DNA of 64,000 bases from Pseudomonas wadenswilerensis (GTDB lineage: Bacteria; Pseudomonadota; Gammaproteobacteria; Pseudomonadales; Pseudomonadaceae): positions 744,001 to 808,000 of the forward strand of contig NZ_UIDD01000007.1 of NCBI RefSeq assembly GCF_900497695.1. Direction: 5' to 3'. Below the pieces are notes generated by a model that made no database searches, was not told the DNA's origin, and was given only the letters and a program-made list of their open reading frames with translations. The translations under genes were made by a program, and so were the position numbers. This document shows positions 35,479-44,078 of the stretch, in pieces (position 1 is the stretch's first letter; each line of letters starts with the position of its first letter).

Positions 35479-35529
35479 TTGACGCAAGCCTGTTGCCGAC
35501 CTATTGTTTGTCGATCGACAAACAATAGG
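35479..35529 (+). promoter_or_regulatory. Promoter with a perfect 30-bp palindrome
   Basis: Bases 35500-35529 form a perfect palindrome: CCTATTGTTTGTCGA followed by its exact complement. It overlaps a sigma-70 style promoter (TTGACG at 35479-35484, 17-bp spacer, TATTGT at 35502-35507) and runs up to the ribosome site of the isomerase gene. A bound TetR dimer pair would block the promoter. The repressor itself is probably regulated from the same site. Confidence 0.8.
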
Positions 35530-35537
35530 AAGTCACC

Positions 35538-36593
35538 ATGCGTACCCTCAAAGGACCCAGCCTGCACCTGGCCCAGTTCAGCGCTGAGCAAGCCCCTTTC
35601 AACAGCCTCCCCGAGATCGCCCGCTGGGCGGCCGGCCATGGTTTCAAGGCCTTGCAGGTGCCGGCCTGGGACCGGCGCCTGATTGACCTGGAACTGGCTG
35701 CCGAAAGCCAGGGCTACTGCGATGAGCTGCGTGGCATGCTCGCCGAGCACGGCCTGCAGGTCAGCGAGCTGAGCACCCATCTGCTCGGCCAGCTGGTCGC
35801 GGTACACCCGGCGTACGACGCCCTGTGCGACAACTTCGCCCCGCCGGCCCTGCACGGCAAACCCCAGGCGCGCACGGCCTGGGCGCTGGAACAATTGCAC
35901 CTGGCAATCAAGGCCTCGCAACGCCTGGGCCTGACCGACATGGGCACGTTCTCCGGCTCGCTGGCCTGGCCTTACCTGTTCCCCTTCCCGCAGCGCCCGG
36001 CCGGCCTGATCGAGGCGGCCTTCGAAGAGCTGGCGCGGCGCTGGCGGCCGGTCCTCGATGCCTGCGAAGACCATGGCATCAACCTCTGCTACGAGATCCA
36101 CCCCAGTGAAGACCTGCACGACGGCAGCAGCTTTGAACGCTTCCTCGACCTGGTGGATCAGCACCCGCGCTGCAACCTGCTGTTCGACCCCAGCCATTTC
36201 GTCCTGCAGCAACTGAACTACCTGGACTACCTGGACATTTACCACGCGCGCATCCGCATGTTTCACGTCAAGGATGCCGAGTTCAACCCAACTGGCCGCC
36301 AGGGCACCTACGGCGGTTACTGCGACTGGACCGAGCGGGCCGGACGCTTCCGTTCCCTGGGCGACGGCCAGGTCGATTTCAAGGCGATCTTCTCCAAGCT
36401 GGCGCAATACGACTTCCCCGGCTGGGCCACCCTGGAATGGGAGTGCTGCCTCAAGGATCAGGAAGACGGCGCCCGCGAAGGCGCAGCGTTCATCCGTGAG
36501 CACATCATCCAGGTCACCACTCGCACCTTCGACGACTTTGCCGGCGCGCCGGTCGACCCGCAACAGATCCAGACCCTGCTGGGCCTGGTTTGA
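35538..36593 (+). CDS. Xylose isomerase-like TIM-barrel protein (sugar isomerase/epimerase)
   Basis: The 351-residue protein is a member of the AP endonuclease 2 / IolE superfamily. Metal-binding candidates are the Glu of CYEIHPSEDL, Asp of LLFDPSHF, His of MFHVKDAEF and the C-terminal Glu of TLEWECC. The substrate may be a keto-sugar or inositol derivative. It is followed by an epoxide-hydrolase-like gene 27 bases later, so the set is probably one operon under the TetR palindrome. I cannot say which sugar is used. Confidence 0.85.
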   Translation: MRTLKGPSLHLAQFSAEQAPFNSLPEIARWAAGHGFKALQVPAWDRRLIDLELAAESQGYCDELRGMLAEHGLQVSELSTHLLGQLVAVHPAYDALCDNFAPPALHGKPQARTAWALEQLHLAIKASQRLGLTDMGTFSGSLAWPYLFPFPQRPAGLIEAAFEELARRWRPVLDACEDHGINLCYEIHPSEDLHDGSSFERFLDLVDQHPRCNLLFDPSHFVLQQLNYLDYLDIYHARIRMFHVKDAEFNPTGRQGTYGGYCDWTERAGRFRSLGDGQVDFKAIFSKLAQYDFPGWATLEWECCLKDQEDGAREGAAFIREHIIQVTTRTFDDFAGAPVDPQQIQTLLGLV

Positions 36594-36620
36594 ATGCCCT
36601 TTTCACATGGAGTGCAACAC

Positions 36621-37487
36621 ATGTCAGCAACCCCCGAAACCGACTTCGAACATCGCTACCTGATCCTCGAGCCTGGCCGCCGCCTGCACTGCGTACAACT
36701 GGGCAGTGGCCAGCCGGTGCTGCTGATCCCGGGCTGGCCGCAGACCTGGTACACCTGGCGGCATGTGATGAAAGCCCTGGCCCGCCAGGGTTACCAGGCC
36801 ATTGCCGTCGACCTGCCGGGCACCGGCCTCTCCGACCCGGCCGCCGAAGGCCATGACACCGGCAACATCGCCGCGCTGCTGCACCGGGCCATGGGCCAAC
36901 TGGGCCACCAACGCTACCGGCTGGCGGGCCACGACGTGGGCATGTGGGTCGGTTATGCGCTGGCCAGCGATTACCCCGACGCGGTCAGCCAACTGGTGCT
37001 CAGCGAGGCGGTGATTCCGGGCCTGGCCGAGGCGCCGCCGATCTTTGTCAGCGCCGAGCAGAACATTTTCATCTGGCACTTCTTGTTCAACCAGTTGCAG
37101 GACTTGCCCGAAGCCTTGATCAGTGGCCGTGAGGACCGCTACCTGACCTTCATGTTCGAGCGCTGGGCGCACCATGTCGACCGCGTTGCCGTCGATACCT
37201 ACATCAAGGCCTACAGCAAGCCCGGCGGCTTGAGTGGCGGGCTGGCCTACTACCGCTCGATCAGCCAGACCATCGCCCAGAACCGCCAGCGCGCCGGCAA
37301 ACGCCTGAACATGCCAGTGCTGGCCATCGGCGCCGAGCATGCTACCGGCGAGGTGCCGTTGCAGACCTTGCAAGCCCATGCCGACAACCTGCGCGGCAGC
37401 GTCATCGCCGACTGCGGGCACTTCGTCATGGAAGAAGCGGACGAAGCGTTCAGCGCACAAGTGCTGGCGTTCTTCGAAGCGAACTAG
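36621..37487 (+). CDS. Alpha/beta-hydrolase, epoxide-hydrolase/dehalogenase-like
   Basis: I start at 36621 (MSATPETDF), with TGGAGTGC upstream; 288 residues. The motif LIPGWPQTWYTWRHV (HGWP-like) and nucleophile Asp105 in AGHDVGMWVGY show the Asp-nucleophile group of epoxide hydrolases and dehalogenases, with His267 in DCGHFVMEE as the base. The group's usual lid tyrosines are represented by residues in the VDTYIKAYSKPGG stretch. The substrate is unknown. Confidence 0.85.
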   Translation: MSATPETDFEHRYLILEPGRRLHCVQLGSGQPVLLIPGWPQTWYTWRHVMKALARQGYQAIAVDLPGTGLSDPAAEGHDTGNIAALLHRAMGQLGHQRYRLAGHDVGMWVGYALASDYPDAVSQLVLSEAVIPGLAEAPPIFVSAEQNIFIWHFLFNQLQDLPEALISGREDRYLTFMFERWAHHVDRVAVDTYIKAYSKPGGLSGGLAYYRSISQTIAQNRQRAGKRLNMPVLAIGAEHATGEVPLQTLQAHADNLRGSVIADCGHFVMEEADEAFSAQVLAFFEAN

Positions 37488-37579
37488 ACTTAAGAGTTGC
37501 CCCCGCAACACATTGGCCCGAGGTTGCCGGCCCCGCTGGCAACCCCGTTGACGTTGGACTTCTTGCAGGAGAACACGCA

Positions 37580-38626
37580 ATGGACGAAGCCAGACTCAAT
37601 GACTTCATGGGCAAGCTGGTCACCGACATGGGTGCCGCGGCCATGCTTGCCAACCTGATCCTCGGCGATGAGCTCGGTTTGTACCGGGCCATGGCCGACA
37701 GCCAATTCATCACACCCGAACAACTGGCCGACAAGACCGGCTGCAATCCCCGCCTGCTGCGCGAATGGCTGAGCGCCCAGGCCGCTTCCGGCTACATGGA
37801 ACACAGCGATGGGCGCTTTCGCCTGCCGGAAGAACAGGCCATGGCCCTGGCCATCGAAGACTCACCGGTGTATGTCGCTGGCGGTGCCTCGGTGATTGCC
37901 GCGCTGTTTCACGACAAAGACAAACTGGTTGCCGCCATGCGCGGCGATGGTGCCCTGGCCTGGGGCGATCATCACCCGTGCATGTTCAGCGGCACCGAGC
38001 GCTTCTTCCGCCCTGGTTACCGCGCCCATCTGGTGGCCGAATGGCTGCCGAGCCTGACCGGCGTGATCGACAAACTGCAGGCCGGGGCCAAGGTCGCCGA
38101 TGTCGGCTGCGGCCATGGCGCCTCGACGGTGATCATGGCCCAGGCCTTCCCGGCCTCGCGCTTCAGCGGCTTTGACTACCATGGCCCATCGATCAGCATC
38201 GCCAGCGAACGTGCTGCCGAAGGGGGCGTGACCGAACGCACGGAGTTTGTCCAGGCCAGCGCCAAGAACTTCCCCGGCAACGACTACGACCTGATCTGCT
38301 ACTTCGACTGCCTGCACGACATGGGCGACCCGGTCGGCGCCGCCCGGCATGCCTATGAGTCGCTGAAAGCCGACGGCACGGTGCTTTTGGTCGAGCCGTA
38401 TGCCAACGACACCCTGGATGAAAACAGCACGCCGGTCGGGCGGCTGTTCTATGCCGCCTCGACCTTTATCTGTACGCCGAACTCGCTGTCTCAGGAAGTT
38501 GGCCTGGGGCTGGGTGCACAAGCGGGTGAAGGCAGGCTGCGAGCGGTGTTCGAGGAAGCCGGGTTCAAGCGCTTTCGCCGGGCGACCGAGACGCCGTTCA
38601 ATTTGATCCTCGAAGCGCGCAAGTAA
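37580..38626 (+). CDS. Class I methyltransferase with winged-helix N-terminus
   Basis: The 348-residue protein has an N-terminal dimerisation/winged-helix part (LYRAMADSQFITPEQLADKTGCNPRLLREWLSAQAASGYME) and a SAM-binding core with motif I VADVGCGHGAST and FDYHGPSISIA. This is the layout of O-methyltransferases and of the S-adenosylmethionine rRNA-like 'Rv2258c' group. CAGGAGAACACGCA precedes the ATG. It is probably the last gene of the TetR-controlled set, as a terminator-like hairpin follows. Confidence 0.85.
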   Translation: MDEARLNDFMGKLVTDMGAAAMLANLILGDELGLYRAMADSQFITPEQLADKTGCNPRLLREWLSAQAASGYMEHSDGRFRLPEEQAMALAIEDSPVYVAGGASVIAALFHDKDKLVAAMRGDGALAWGDHHPCMFSGTERFFRPGYRAHLVAEWLPSLTGVIDKLQAGAKVADVGCGHGASTVIMAQAFPASRFSGFDYHGPSISIASERAAEGGVTERTEFVQASAKNFPGNDYDLICYFDCLHDMGDPVGAARHAYESLKADGTVLLVEPYANDTLDENSTPVGRLFYAASTFICTPNSLSQEVGLGLGAQAGEGRLRAVFEEAGFKRFRRATETPFNLILEARK

Positions 38627-38632
38627 GCGCTG

Positions 38633-38667
38633 ATCGCGGGTCAAGTCGACTCGACTTGCCCCGCGAT
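38633..38667 (+). terminator. Hairpin terminator after the methyltransferase gene
   Basis: A 35-base near-perfect palindrome (17-bp arms with one mismatch around a single C) begins seven bases after the stop and is followed by GCTTTTC. The right half CTCGACTTGCCCCGCGATG recurs at 62851-62869, so the hairpin is built from a REP-related repeat. Confidence 0.7.
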
Positions 38668-38734
38668 GCTTTTCTACCTCCCACCCGTCCCCCAGGCAGA
38701 GAAATTTGCAGCAAGCCCTTGCGCGTCAAATATT

Positions 38735-38746
38735 ATGGTATACCAT
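38735..38746. promoter_or_regulatory. GntR-type palindrome upstream of the AA_synth operon
   Basis: ATGGTATACCAT is a perfect 12-bp palindrome with the GGTATACC core typical of FCD-type GntR operators, 40 bases before the first gene (38786). The most likely binder is the GntR protein encoded later in the same operon at 42662. Confidence 0.65.
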
Positions 38747-38785
38747 CAGACAACAAGACCAACCCACCCTGCACGGGAGCTGCTA

Positions 38786-39376
38786 ATGAGTTTCGAAATC
38801 CGCAAGATCGTCACCTACACCGAACAAACCCTGATTGAAGGCGGCAAGGCCACCGACAAGCCGGTGACCATGGTCGGCCTGGCTGTGGTGATCAAGAACC
38901 CGTGGCTGGGTCGCGGTTTTGTCGAAGACTTGAAGCCAGAGATTCGCGCCAACTGCTCGGACCTCGGTGCGCAGATGGTCGAGCGCCTGTGCGCGGCCAT
39001 CGGTGGTGCCGACAAGATCGAGGCTTACGGCAAGGCCGCCGTGGTCGGCGCCGATGGCGAGATCGAACACGCCTCGGCAGTGATCCACACCCTGCGCTTT
39101 GGCAACCATTACCGCGAAGCGGTCCAGGCCAAGAGCTACCTGAGCTTCACCAACAAGCGCGGCGGCCCTGGCACCTCGATCCAGATCCCGATGATGCACA
39201 AGGACGACGAAGGCCTGCGCTCGCACTACATCACTCTGGAAATGCAGATCGAAGACGCCCCGCGTGCCGACGAGATCGTCGTGGTGCTCGGTTGCGCCGA
39301 CGGCGGCCGCCTGCACCCGCGCATCGGCAACCGCTACATCGACCTGGAAGAGCTGGCCGCTGAAAAAGCGCAATAA
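38786..39376 (+). CDS. AA_synth (amino acid synthesis) family protein
   Basis: I start at 38786 (MSFEIRKIVTYTEQTLIEGG), with CGGGAGC upstream. The 196-residue protein belongs to a family annotated 'amino acid synthesis' (PF06684), but whose biochemistry is poorly defined. The conserved phrases KPVTMVGLAVVIKNPWLGRGFVEDL and YGKAAVVGADGEIEHASAVIHTLRFG are clear. The neighbours are hydrolase, aldehyde dehydrogenase and flavin reductase, so a role in ring opening or hydrolysis of a nitrogen heterocycle is possible, as inference. It is the first gene of a seven-gene operon. Confidence 0.8.
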   Translation: MSFEIRKIVTYTEQTLIEGGKATDKPVTMVGLAVVIKNPWLGRGFVEDLKPEIRANCSDLGAQMVERLCAAIGGADKIEAYGKAAVVGADGEIEHASAVIHTLRFGNHYREAVQAKSYLSFTNKRGGPGTSIQIPMMHKDDEGLRSHYITLEMQIEDAPRADEIVVVLGCADGGRLHPRIGNRYIDLEELAAEKAQ

Positions 39377-39402
39377 CAATAATTACGCCCTAGGAGCGAC
39401 CG

Positions 39403-40236
39403 ATGATTCAGCCTGTTGCTGAACGCACCCCGGCCGGCACCAGTTACCTGGCGACCGGCCAAGGCCAACCCGTGGTCCTGATCCACGGCGTGGGCCTGAA
39501 CAAAGAAATGTGGGGCGGGCAGATTGTTGGCCTGGCCAGCGATTACCGGGTCATTGCCTACGACATGCTCGGCCACGGCCAGAGCCCGCGTCCGGCATCC
39601 GGCACCGGCCTGCCCGGCTATGCCGCGCAACTGGCCGAGCTGCTCGAGCACCTGCAAGTGCCTCAGGCAACCATCATCGGCTTCTCCATGGGCGGCCTGG
39701 TGGCCCGCGCCTTCGCCCTGCATTACCCACAGCGCCTGGCCGCGCTGGTGGTGCTCAACAGCGTGTTCAACCGCAGCGCCGAACAGCGCGCCGGGGTGAT
39801 CGCACGCACTGCCCAGGCGGCCGAACACGGCCCCGACGCCAATGCCGAAGCAGCCCTGGCACGCTGGTTCAGCCGCGAATACCAGGCGGCCAACCCGGCG
39901 CAGATCGCCGCTATTCGCCAGATCCTGGCCAGCAACGATCCGCAGGGTTACCTGACCACCTACGAACTGTTCGCCACCCAGGACATGTACCGCGCCGATG
40001 ACCTGGCGAGCATCCAGGTGCCAACCCTGATCGCCACCGGCGAATGGGACCTGGGCTCGACCCCGGACATGACCGTGCAACTGGCCCAGCGCATTCCCGG
40101 GGCCCAGAGCGTGGTGCTGGCCGAGCAACGGCATATGATGCCGGTAGAGTCGCCGCGCCTGGTCAACCAGATGCTCCTGGACTTTCTCGGGCACGCCCGA
40201 ACCCTCTCCGATTCAGCCAAGGGGATCGTTGCATGA
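39403..40236 (+). CDS. Alpha/beta-hydrolase (RutD/PcaD-like)
   Basis: The 277-residue protein has VVLIHGVGLNKEMWGGQ, nucleophile Ser95 in GFSMGGLVA, Asp in TGEWDLGSTPDM and His in LAEQRHMMPVE. It resembles 3-oxoadipate enol-lactonase and RutD, small cytosolic hydrolases acting on lactones or carbamoyl products. TAGGAGCGACCG lies just before the ATG. Its stop overlaps the aldehyde dehydrogenase start (ATGA). Confidence 0.85.
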   Translation: MIQPVAERTPAGTSYLATGQGQPVVLIHGVGLNKEMWGGQIVGLASDYRVIAYDMLGHGQSPRPASGTGLPGYAAQLAELLEHLQVPQATIIGFSMGGLVARAFALHYPQRLAALVVLNSVFNRSAEQRAGVIARTAQAAEHGPDANAEAALARWFSREYQAANPAQIAAIRQILASNDPQGYLTTYELFATQDMYRADDLASIQVPTLIATGEWDLGSTPDMTVQLAQRIPGAQSVVLAEQRHMMPVESPRLVNQMLLDFLGHARTLSDSAKGIVA

Positions 40237-41714
40237 CACTTGTACCCTTCCAGATGTGCATCGACGGCCAGTGGCGCGATGCCGTCAGCGGCAAGACCTT
40301 CGACAGCCTCGACCCGTCCACCGCGCAAGCCTGGGCGCAGCTGCCCGATGCCGCTGAAGCCGATGTCGAACTGGCGGTACAGGCCGCGCAAAAAGCCTTC
40401 GAAAGCCCCGCCTGGCGTGGCATCACCGCCACCGCCCGGGGCAAGCTGCTGCGCCGCCTCGGCGACCTGATCAGCGACAACAAAGAGCGCCTGGCCCAGC
40501 TGGAAAGCCGCGACAACGGCAAACTGATCCGTGAGACCCGCGGCCAGGTCGGCTACCTGCCGGAGTTTTTCCACTACACCGCGGGCCTGGCCGACAAGCT
40601 TGAAGGCGGCACCCTGCCGCTGGACAAGCCCGACCTGTTTGCCTACACGGTGCACGAGCCGATCGGCGTGGTGGCGGCGATCATTCCCTGGAACAGCCCG
40701 CTGTACCTGACCGCGATCAAGCTGGCACCGGCCCTGGCAGCCGGCAACACCATCGTCATCAAGCCGTCCGAGCATGCCTCGGCGACCATCCTCGAACTGG
40801 CGCGCCTGGCCCTTGAGGCCGGCTTCCCGCCGGGGGTGGTCAACGTCGTCACCGGCTACGGCCCGAGCACCGGCGCCGCCCTGACCCGCCACCCGCTGGT
40901 GCGCAAGATCGCCTTCACCGGCGGCGCCGCCACCGCCCGCCATGTGGTGCGCAGCAGCGCCGAGAACTTCGCCAGGCTGTCGCTGGAGCTGGGCGGCAAG
41001 TCGCCGAACATCATCTTCGCCGACGCCGACCTGGACAGCGCCATCAATGGCGCGGTGGCCGGCATCTACGCCGCCTCCGGGCAGAGCTGTGTAGCCGGCT
41101 CGCGCTTGCTGGTGCAGGACGAGATCTTCGATGAGTTCGTCGAGCGCCTGATCGAACGCGCCAAGCGCATCAAGATCGGCAACCCGCAGGATGAAAGCAG
41201 CGAAATGGGCCCGATGGCCACCGCCCAGCAACTGGCCGTGGTCGAAGGCCTGGTAGCGGCGGCCAAGGCCGAGGGCGCCAAACTGCGCCTGGGCGGCCAG
41301 CGCGCCGAGGTCGAAGGCGCTGGCTGGTACTACCAGCCGACCCTGTTCGAATGCGACAGCCACTCACTGAAGATCATGCAGGAAGAAGTCTTTGGCCCGG
41401 TGGCGGCGGTGATCCGCTTCAAGACCGAGGCCGAGGCCCTGGCCATGGCCAACGATTCGCAGTTCGGCCTTGCCGCCGGCATCTGGACCCGCGACCTGGG
41501 GCGGGCCCATCGCCTGGCCCGGGACGTGCGTTCGGGGATCATCTGGGTCAACACCTACCGTGCGGTGTCGGCCATGGCACCGATCGGCGGTTTCAAGAAC
41601 AGCGGCTACGGCCGTGAAAGCGGCATCGATTCGGTGCTGGCGTATACCGAGCTGAAAACGGTGTGGATCAACCTCTCCACCGCGCCCATGCCCGACCCCT
41701 TTGTCATGCGTTAG
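40233..41714 (+). CDS. Aldehyde dehydrogenase (NAD(P)+)
   Basis: Starting at the overlapping ATG (40233) the protein has 493 residues, the normal size. Catalytic residues are Cys286 in GQSCVAGSR and Glu252 in ELGGKSPN; the nucleotide-binding motif is FTGGAATARHV. It would oxidise the aldehyde made by the pathway of this operon. A longer frame upstream lies inside the hydrolase gene and is not used. The stop is followed by GGAGCGCC, the ribosome site of the flavin reductase. Confidence 0.93.
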   Translation: MTLVPFQMCIDGQWRDAVSGKTFDSLDPSTAQAWAQLPDAAEADVELAVQAAQKAFESPAWRGITATARGKLLRRLGDLISDNKERLAQLESRDNGKLIRETRGQVGYLPEFFHYTAGLADKLEGGTLPLDKPDLFAYTVHEPIGVVAAIIPWNSPLYLTAIKLAPALAAGNTIVIKPSEHASATILELARLALEAGFPPGVVNVVTGYGPSTGAALTRHPLVRKIAFTGGAATARHVVRSSAENFARLSLELGGKSPNIIFADADLDSAINGAVAGIYAASGQSCVAGSRLLVQDEIFDEFVERLIERAKRIKIGNPQDESSEMGPMATAQQLAVVEGLVAAAKAEGAKLRLGGQRAEVEGAGWYYQPTLFECDSHSLKIMQEEVFGPVAAVIRFKTEAEALAMANDSQFGLAAGIWTRDLGRAHRLARDVRSGIIWVNTYRAVSAMAPIGGFKNSGYGRESGIDSVLAYTELKTVWINLSTAPMPDPFVMR

Positions 41715-41726
41715 GAGCGCCAGTCC

Positions 41727-42212
41727 ATGATCGAACCCGGCATTTACAAAGACGTGATGGGCTCCTTTCCGTCCGGCGTCACGGTGGTCACCACCCTGGA
41801 CGCCGACGGCGGCATCGTCGGCATCACCGCCAGTGCCTTCAGTGCACTGTCGATCGACCCGGCGCTGGTGCTGTTCTGCCCCAACTACGCCTCCGATACC
41901 TACCCGATCCTGCGCGACAGCAAGCAGTTCGCCATTCACCTGCTGGCCGCCGGGCAAACCGCCGAAGCCTACGCGTTCGCCGGCAAGGGTAAAGACAAGG
42001 CCAAGGGCATCGACTGGCACCTGAGCGAGCTGGGCAACCCGCTGCTAGGCAACGCCACGGCGATCATCGAGTGCGAACTGTGGCGCGAGTACGACGGCGG
42101 CGACCACGCCATCATCGTCGGCGCGGTCAAGCACCTGATCCTGCCCGAGCAACCGGCAACACCGATGATCTACCACAAAGGCAAGCTCGGCGCCCTGCCG
42201 CCGCTGGCCTGA
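41727..42212 (+). CDS. Flavin reductase-like domain protein
   Basis: The 161-residue protein has the FMN reductase domain of two-component monooxygenases: MGSFPSGVTVVTTLDADGGIVGITASAFSALSIDPALVLFC and later GKAHAIIVG-type YDGGDHAIIVGAVKHL. Such proteins supply FADH2/FMNH2 to a separate oxygenase (as HpaC or RutF). No oxygenase gene lies in this operon or elsewhere in the window, apart from the Baeyer-Villiger enzyme, which does not need a reductase. See the finding on the missing partner. Confidence 0.88.
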   Translation: MIEPGIYKDVMGSFPSGVTVVTTLDADGGIVGITASAFSALSIDPALVLFCPNYASDTYPILRDSKQFAIHLLAAGQTAEAYAFAGKGKDKAKGIDWHLSELGNPLLGNATAIIECELWREYDGGDHAIIVGAVKHLILPEQPATPMIYHKGKLGALPPLA

Positions 42213-42230
42213 TTGATTGGGAGCGCAGCG

Positions 42231-42620
42231 ATGAACAACGAGAAGTACGAAAAAGGCCTGCAGATCCGCACCCAGGTGCTGGGCCAGGACTACGTCAACA
42301 AGTCGATCGAGAACGCCGATGACTTCAACCGGCCCTTACAGGAGCTGGTCACCGAGTACTGCTGGGGGCATGTCTGGGGCCGCGACGGCCTGTCGCTCAA
42401 GGAGCGCAGCATGATCAACCTGGCAATGATTTCCGCGCTCAACCGCCCTCACGAACTCAAGCTGCATATACGTGGCGCCTTGCGTAACGGTCTGAGTCGT
42501 GAGCAAATACGCGAAATCCTGCTTCAAGTCGGTATCTATTGCGGTGTGCCCGCAGCCGTGGACAGTTTCCGGCTGGCCCGCGAAGCCTTCGCCGAGGCCG
42601 ACTCGGAGCCCACCCGATAA
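42231..42620 (+). CDS. Carboxymuconolactone decarboxylase family protein
   Basis: The 129-residue protein starts at the ATG at 42231 (GGGAGCGCAGCG upstream). It has the CMD helix pattern LQELVTEYCWGHVWGRDGLSLKERSMINLAMISALNRPHELKLHIRGALRNGLS, then IYCGVPAAVDSFRLA. This matches the true 4-carboxymuconolactone decarboxylase branch (PcaC-like, 'YCGVPAA') rather than AhpD, as there is no CxxC. Its reaction here is probably decarboxylation or lactone chemistry. Confidence 0.85.
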   Translation: MNNEKYEKGLQIRTQVLGQDYVNKSIENADDFNRPLQELVTEYCWGHVWGRDGLSLKERSMINLAMISALNRPHELKLHIRGALRNGLSREQIREILLQVGIYCGVPAAVDSFRLAREAFAEADSEPTR

Positions 42621-42661
42621 CGACGGGCTGTACAACCGCAACAGCCCTCTGCAGAGCACCG

Positions 42662-43417
42662 ATGATGAAACGCCAGCCCCTCGACGACAGCTTCAAGGTC
42701 AACCGCAACCCCGTCACCCTGCGTGAAATCGTCCTCGACAAACTGCGCGGGGCGATCATGAGCTTCCAGTTGCTGCCGGGCGACCGCCTGGTCGAGCGCG
42801 ACCTCTGCGACCGCCTCGGCGTCAGCCGCACCTCGGTGCGTGAAGCCCTGCGCCACCTCGAATCCGAAGGCCTGGTGGAGTTCGCCGACGCCAAGGGCCC
42901 ACGGGTAGCGATCATCACCCTCGAAGACGCCCGCGACATCTATGAGCTGCGCTGCGTGCTCGAAGGCCTGATCGTTCAGCTGTTCACCTTGAACGCCAAG
43001 GCCAAGGACATCCGCGCCCTGGAAAAGGCCCTGGAAGTGAACCGCAAATCCCTGGAAGAAGGCGAACTGCAACAGGTGATCGACTCGGTGCAGGGCTTCT
43101 ACGACGTGCTGCTCGAAGGCTCGGGCAACCACGTCGCCGCCACCCAGCTGCGCCAGTTGCAGGCGCGCATCAGCTACCTGCGGGCGACTTCGGTGTCCCA
43201 GGAAAACCGCCGCGGCGCCAGCAACCAGGAAATGGAAAAGATCGTCGAGGCAATCAAGAGCGGCGACCCGCTGGCCGCCCACCAGGCCTCGGTCGATCAC
43301 GTGCGCGCCGCCGCCAAGGTGGCGCTGGACTACCTGCGCCTGAAACAGAACGACAACAGCAAGGTGCGCGACATCGCCGCGCCGATTGCCCTCAAAGAAC
43401 CCCGCATAGGCCGCTGA
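42662..43417 (+). CDS. GntR-family (FCD) regulator of the operon
   Basis: The 251-residue protein has the GntR winged helix (LREIVLDKLRGAIMSFQLLPGDRLVERDLCDRLGVSRTSVREALRHLESEGLVE) and an FCD ligand domain with acidic metal-binding residues (DARDIYELRCVLEG). Two adjacent ATGs (42662 and 42665) are possible starts. As part of the operon it probably represses it through the palindrome at 38735. The inducer would be a carboxylate of the pathway. It is followed by the Nudix gene after two bases. Confidence 0.88.
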   Translation: MMKRQPLDDSFKVNRNPVTLREIVLDKLRGAIMSFQLLPGDRLVERDLCDRLGVSRTSVREALRHLESEGLVEFADAKGPRVAIITLEDARDIYELRCVLEGLIVQLFTLNAKAKDIRALEKALEVNRKSLEEGELQQVIDSVQGFYDVLLEGSGNHVAATQLRQLQARISYLRATSVSQENRRGASNQEMEKIVEAIKSGDPLAAHQASVDHVRAAAKVALDYLRLKQNDNSKVRDIAAPIALKEPRIGR

Positions 43418-43419
43418 CC

Positions 43420-43986
43420 ATGCCCGCCGCCGTCCCGCGTTACTGCCCGCATTGCACTGCCGAGCTGCACCAGGGACGGCCCAGCGGCGATACCCACGAG
43501 CGCTTGCTGTGCAGCGCCTGTGGCTACATCCACTATGTGAACCCGAAGATCATCGCCGGTTGCATCATCGAGCAGGACGGCAAGTACCTGCTGTGCCAGC
43601 GGGCGATCCCGCCGCGGCCGGGCACCTGGACCCTGCCGGCAGGCTTCATGGAAAGCGGCGAGACCACCGAACAGGCGGCGCTGCGCGAGGTCTGGGAAGA
43701 AAGCGGCGTGCGCGGCGAGGTCATCTCGCCCTACTCGATCTTCAGCGTGCCGACCATCAGCGAGGTGTACATCATCTTTCGCGCCATCGCCCTGGAGATC
43801 ACCGGTCAGTACGGGCCGGAGACCCTCGACTACCGCTTCTTCGCCCCCGAAGACATCCCCTGGGACGAGATCTACTACCCGGCGATCCGGCAGATTCTCG
43901 AGCGCTACATCGAAGAGCGCCAGGCCGGGGTGTACGGGATCTACATGGGCAATGACGACACCGGCAAGGTGCATTTCATCCGTTAG
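43420..43986 (+). CDS. Nudix hydrolase with zinc ribbon
   Basis: The 188-residue protein begins with a CPHC...CSAC zinc ribbon (Cys9 to Cys34) and continues with the Nudix box GFMESGETTEQAALREVWEESGV, a full match to GX5EX7REUXEEXGU. The layout is that of NudC-type and ADP-ribose/NADH-like hydrolases in Pseudomonas. It is the last gene of the AA_synth operon, a housekeeping-type gene rather than a pathway enzyme. About 90 bases later the next GntR gene starts on the same strand. Confidence 0.88.
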   Translation: MPAAVPRYCPHCTAELHQGRPSGDTHERLLCSACGYIHYVNPKIIAGCIIEQDGKYLLCQRAIPPRPGTWTLPAGFMESGETTEQAALREVWEESGVRGEVISPYSIFSVPTISEVYIIFRAIALEITGQYGPETLDYRFFAPEDIPWDEIYYPAIRQILERYIEERQAGVYGIYMGNDDTGKVHFIR

Positions 43987-44036
43987 CCTTACCCCAGCGC
44001 TGTCCATCGGGCATGTCTGGCGCCGTACCTGGATAG

Positions 44037-44051
44037 TTTCGTATACCATAT
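44037..44051. promoter_or_regulatory. GntR-type operator, near-copy of the hydroxyproline operators
   Basis: TTTCGTATACCATAT is 27 bases before the GntR start at 44079. It differs at one position from TTTCGTATACGATAT, the reverse complement of the operators at 51774 and 57689. This match makes the GntR protein at 44079 the best candidate regulator of those transcripts. Confidence 0.7.
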
Positions 44052-44078
44052 CCAGAAATAACTTCGGACGACGCCACC

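Noticed and set aside
40044..40232. Upstream extension of the aldehyde dehydrogenase
   Set aside because: It lies in the hydrolase gene in another frame; the ATGA overlap at 40233 and normal family length decide the start.
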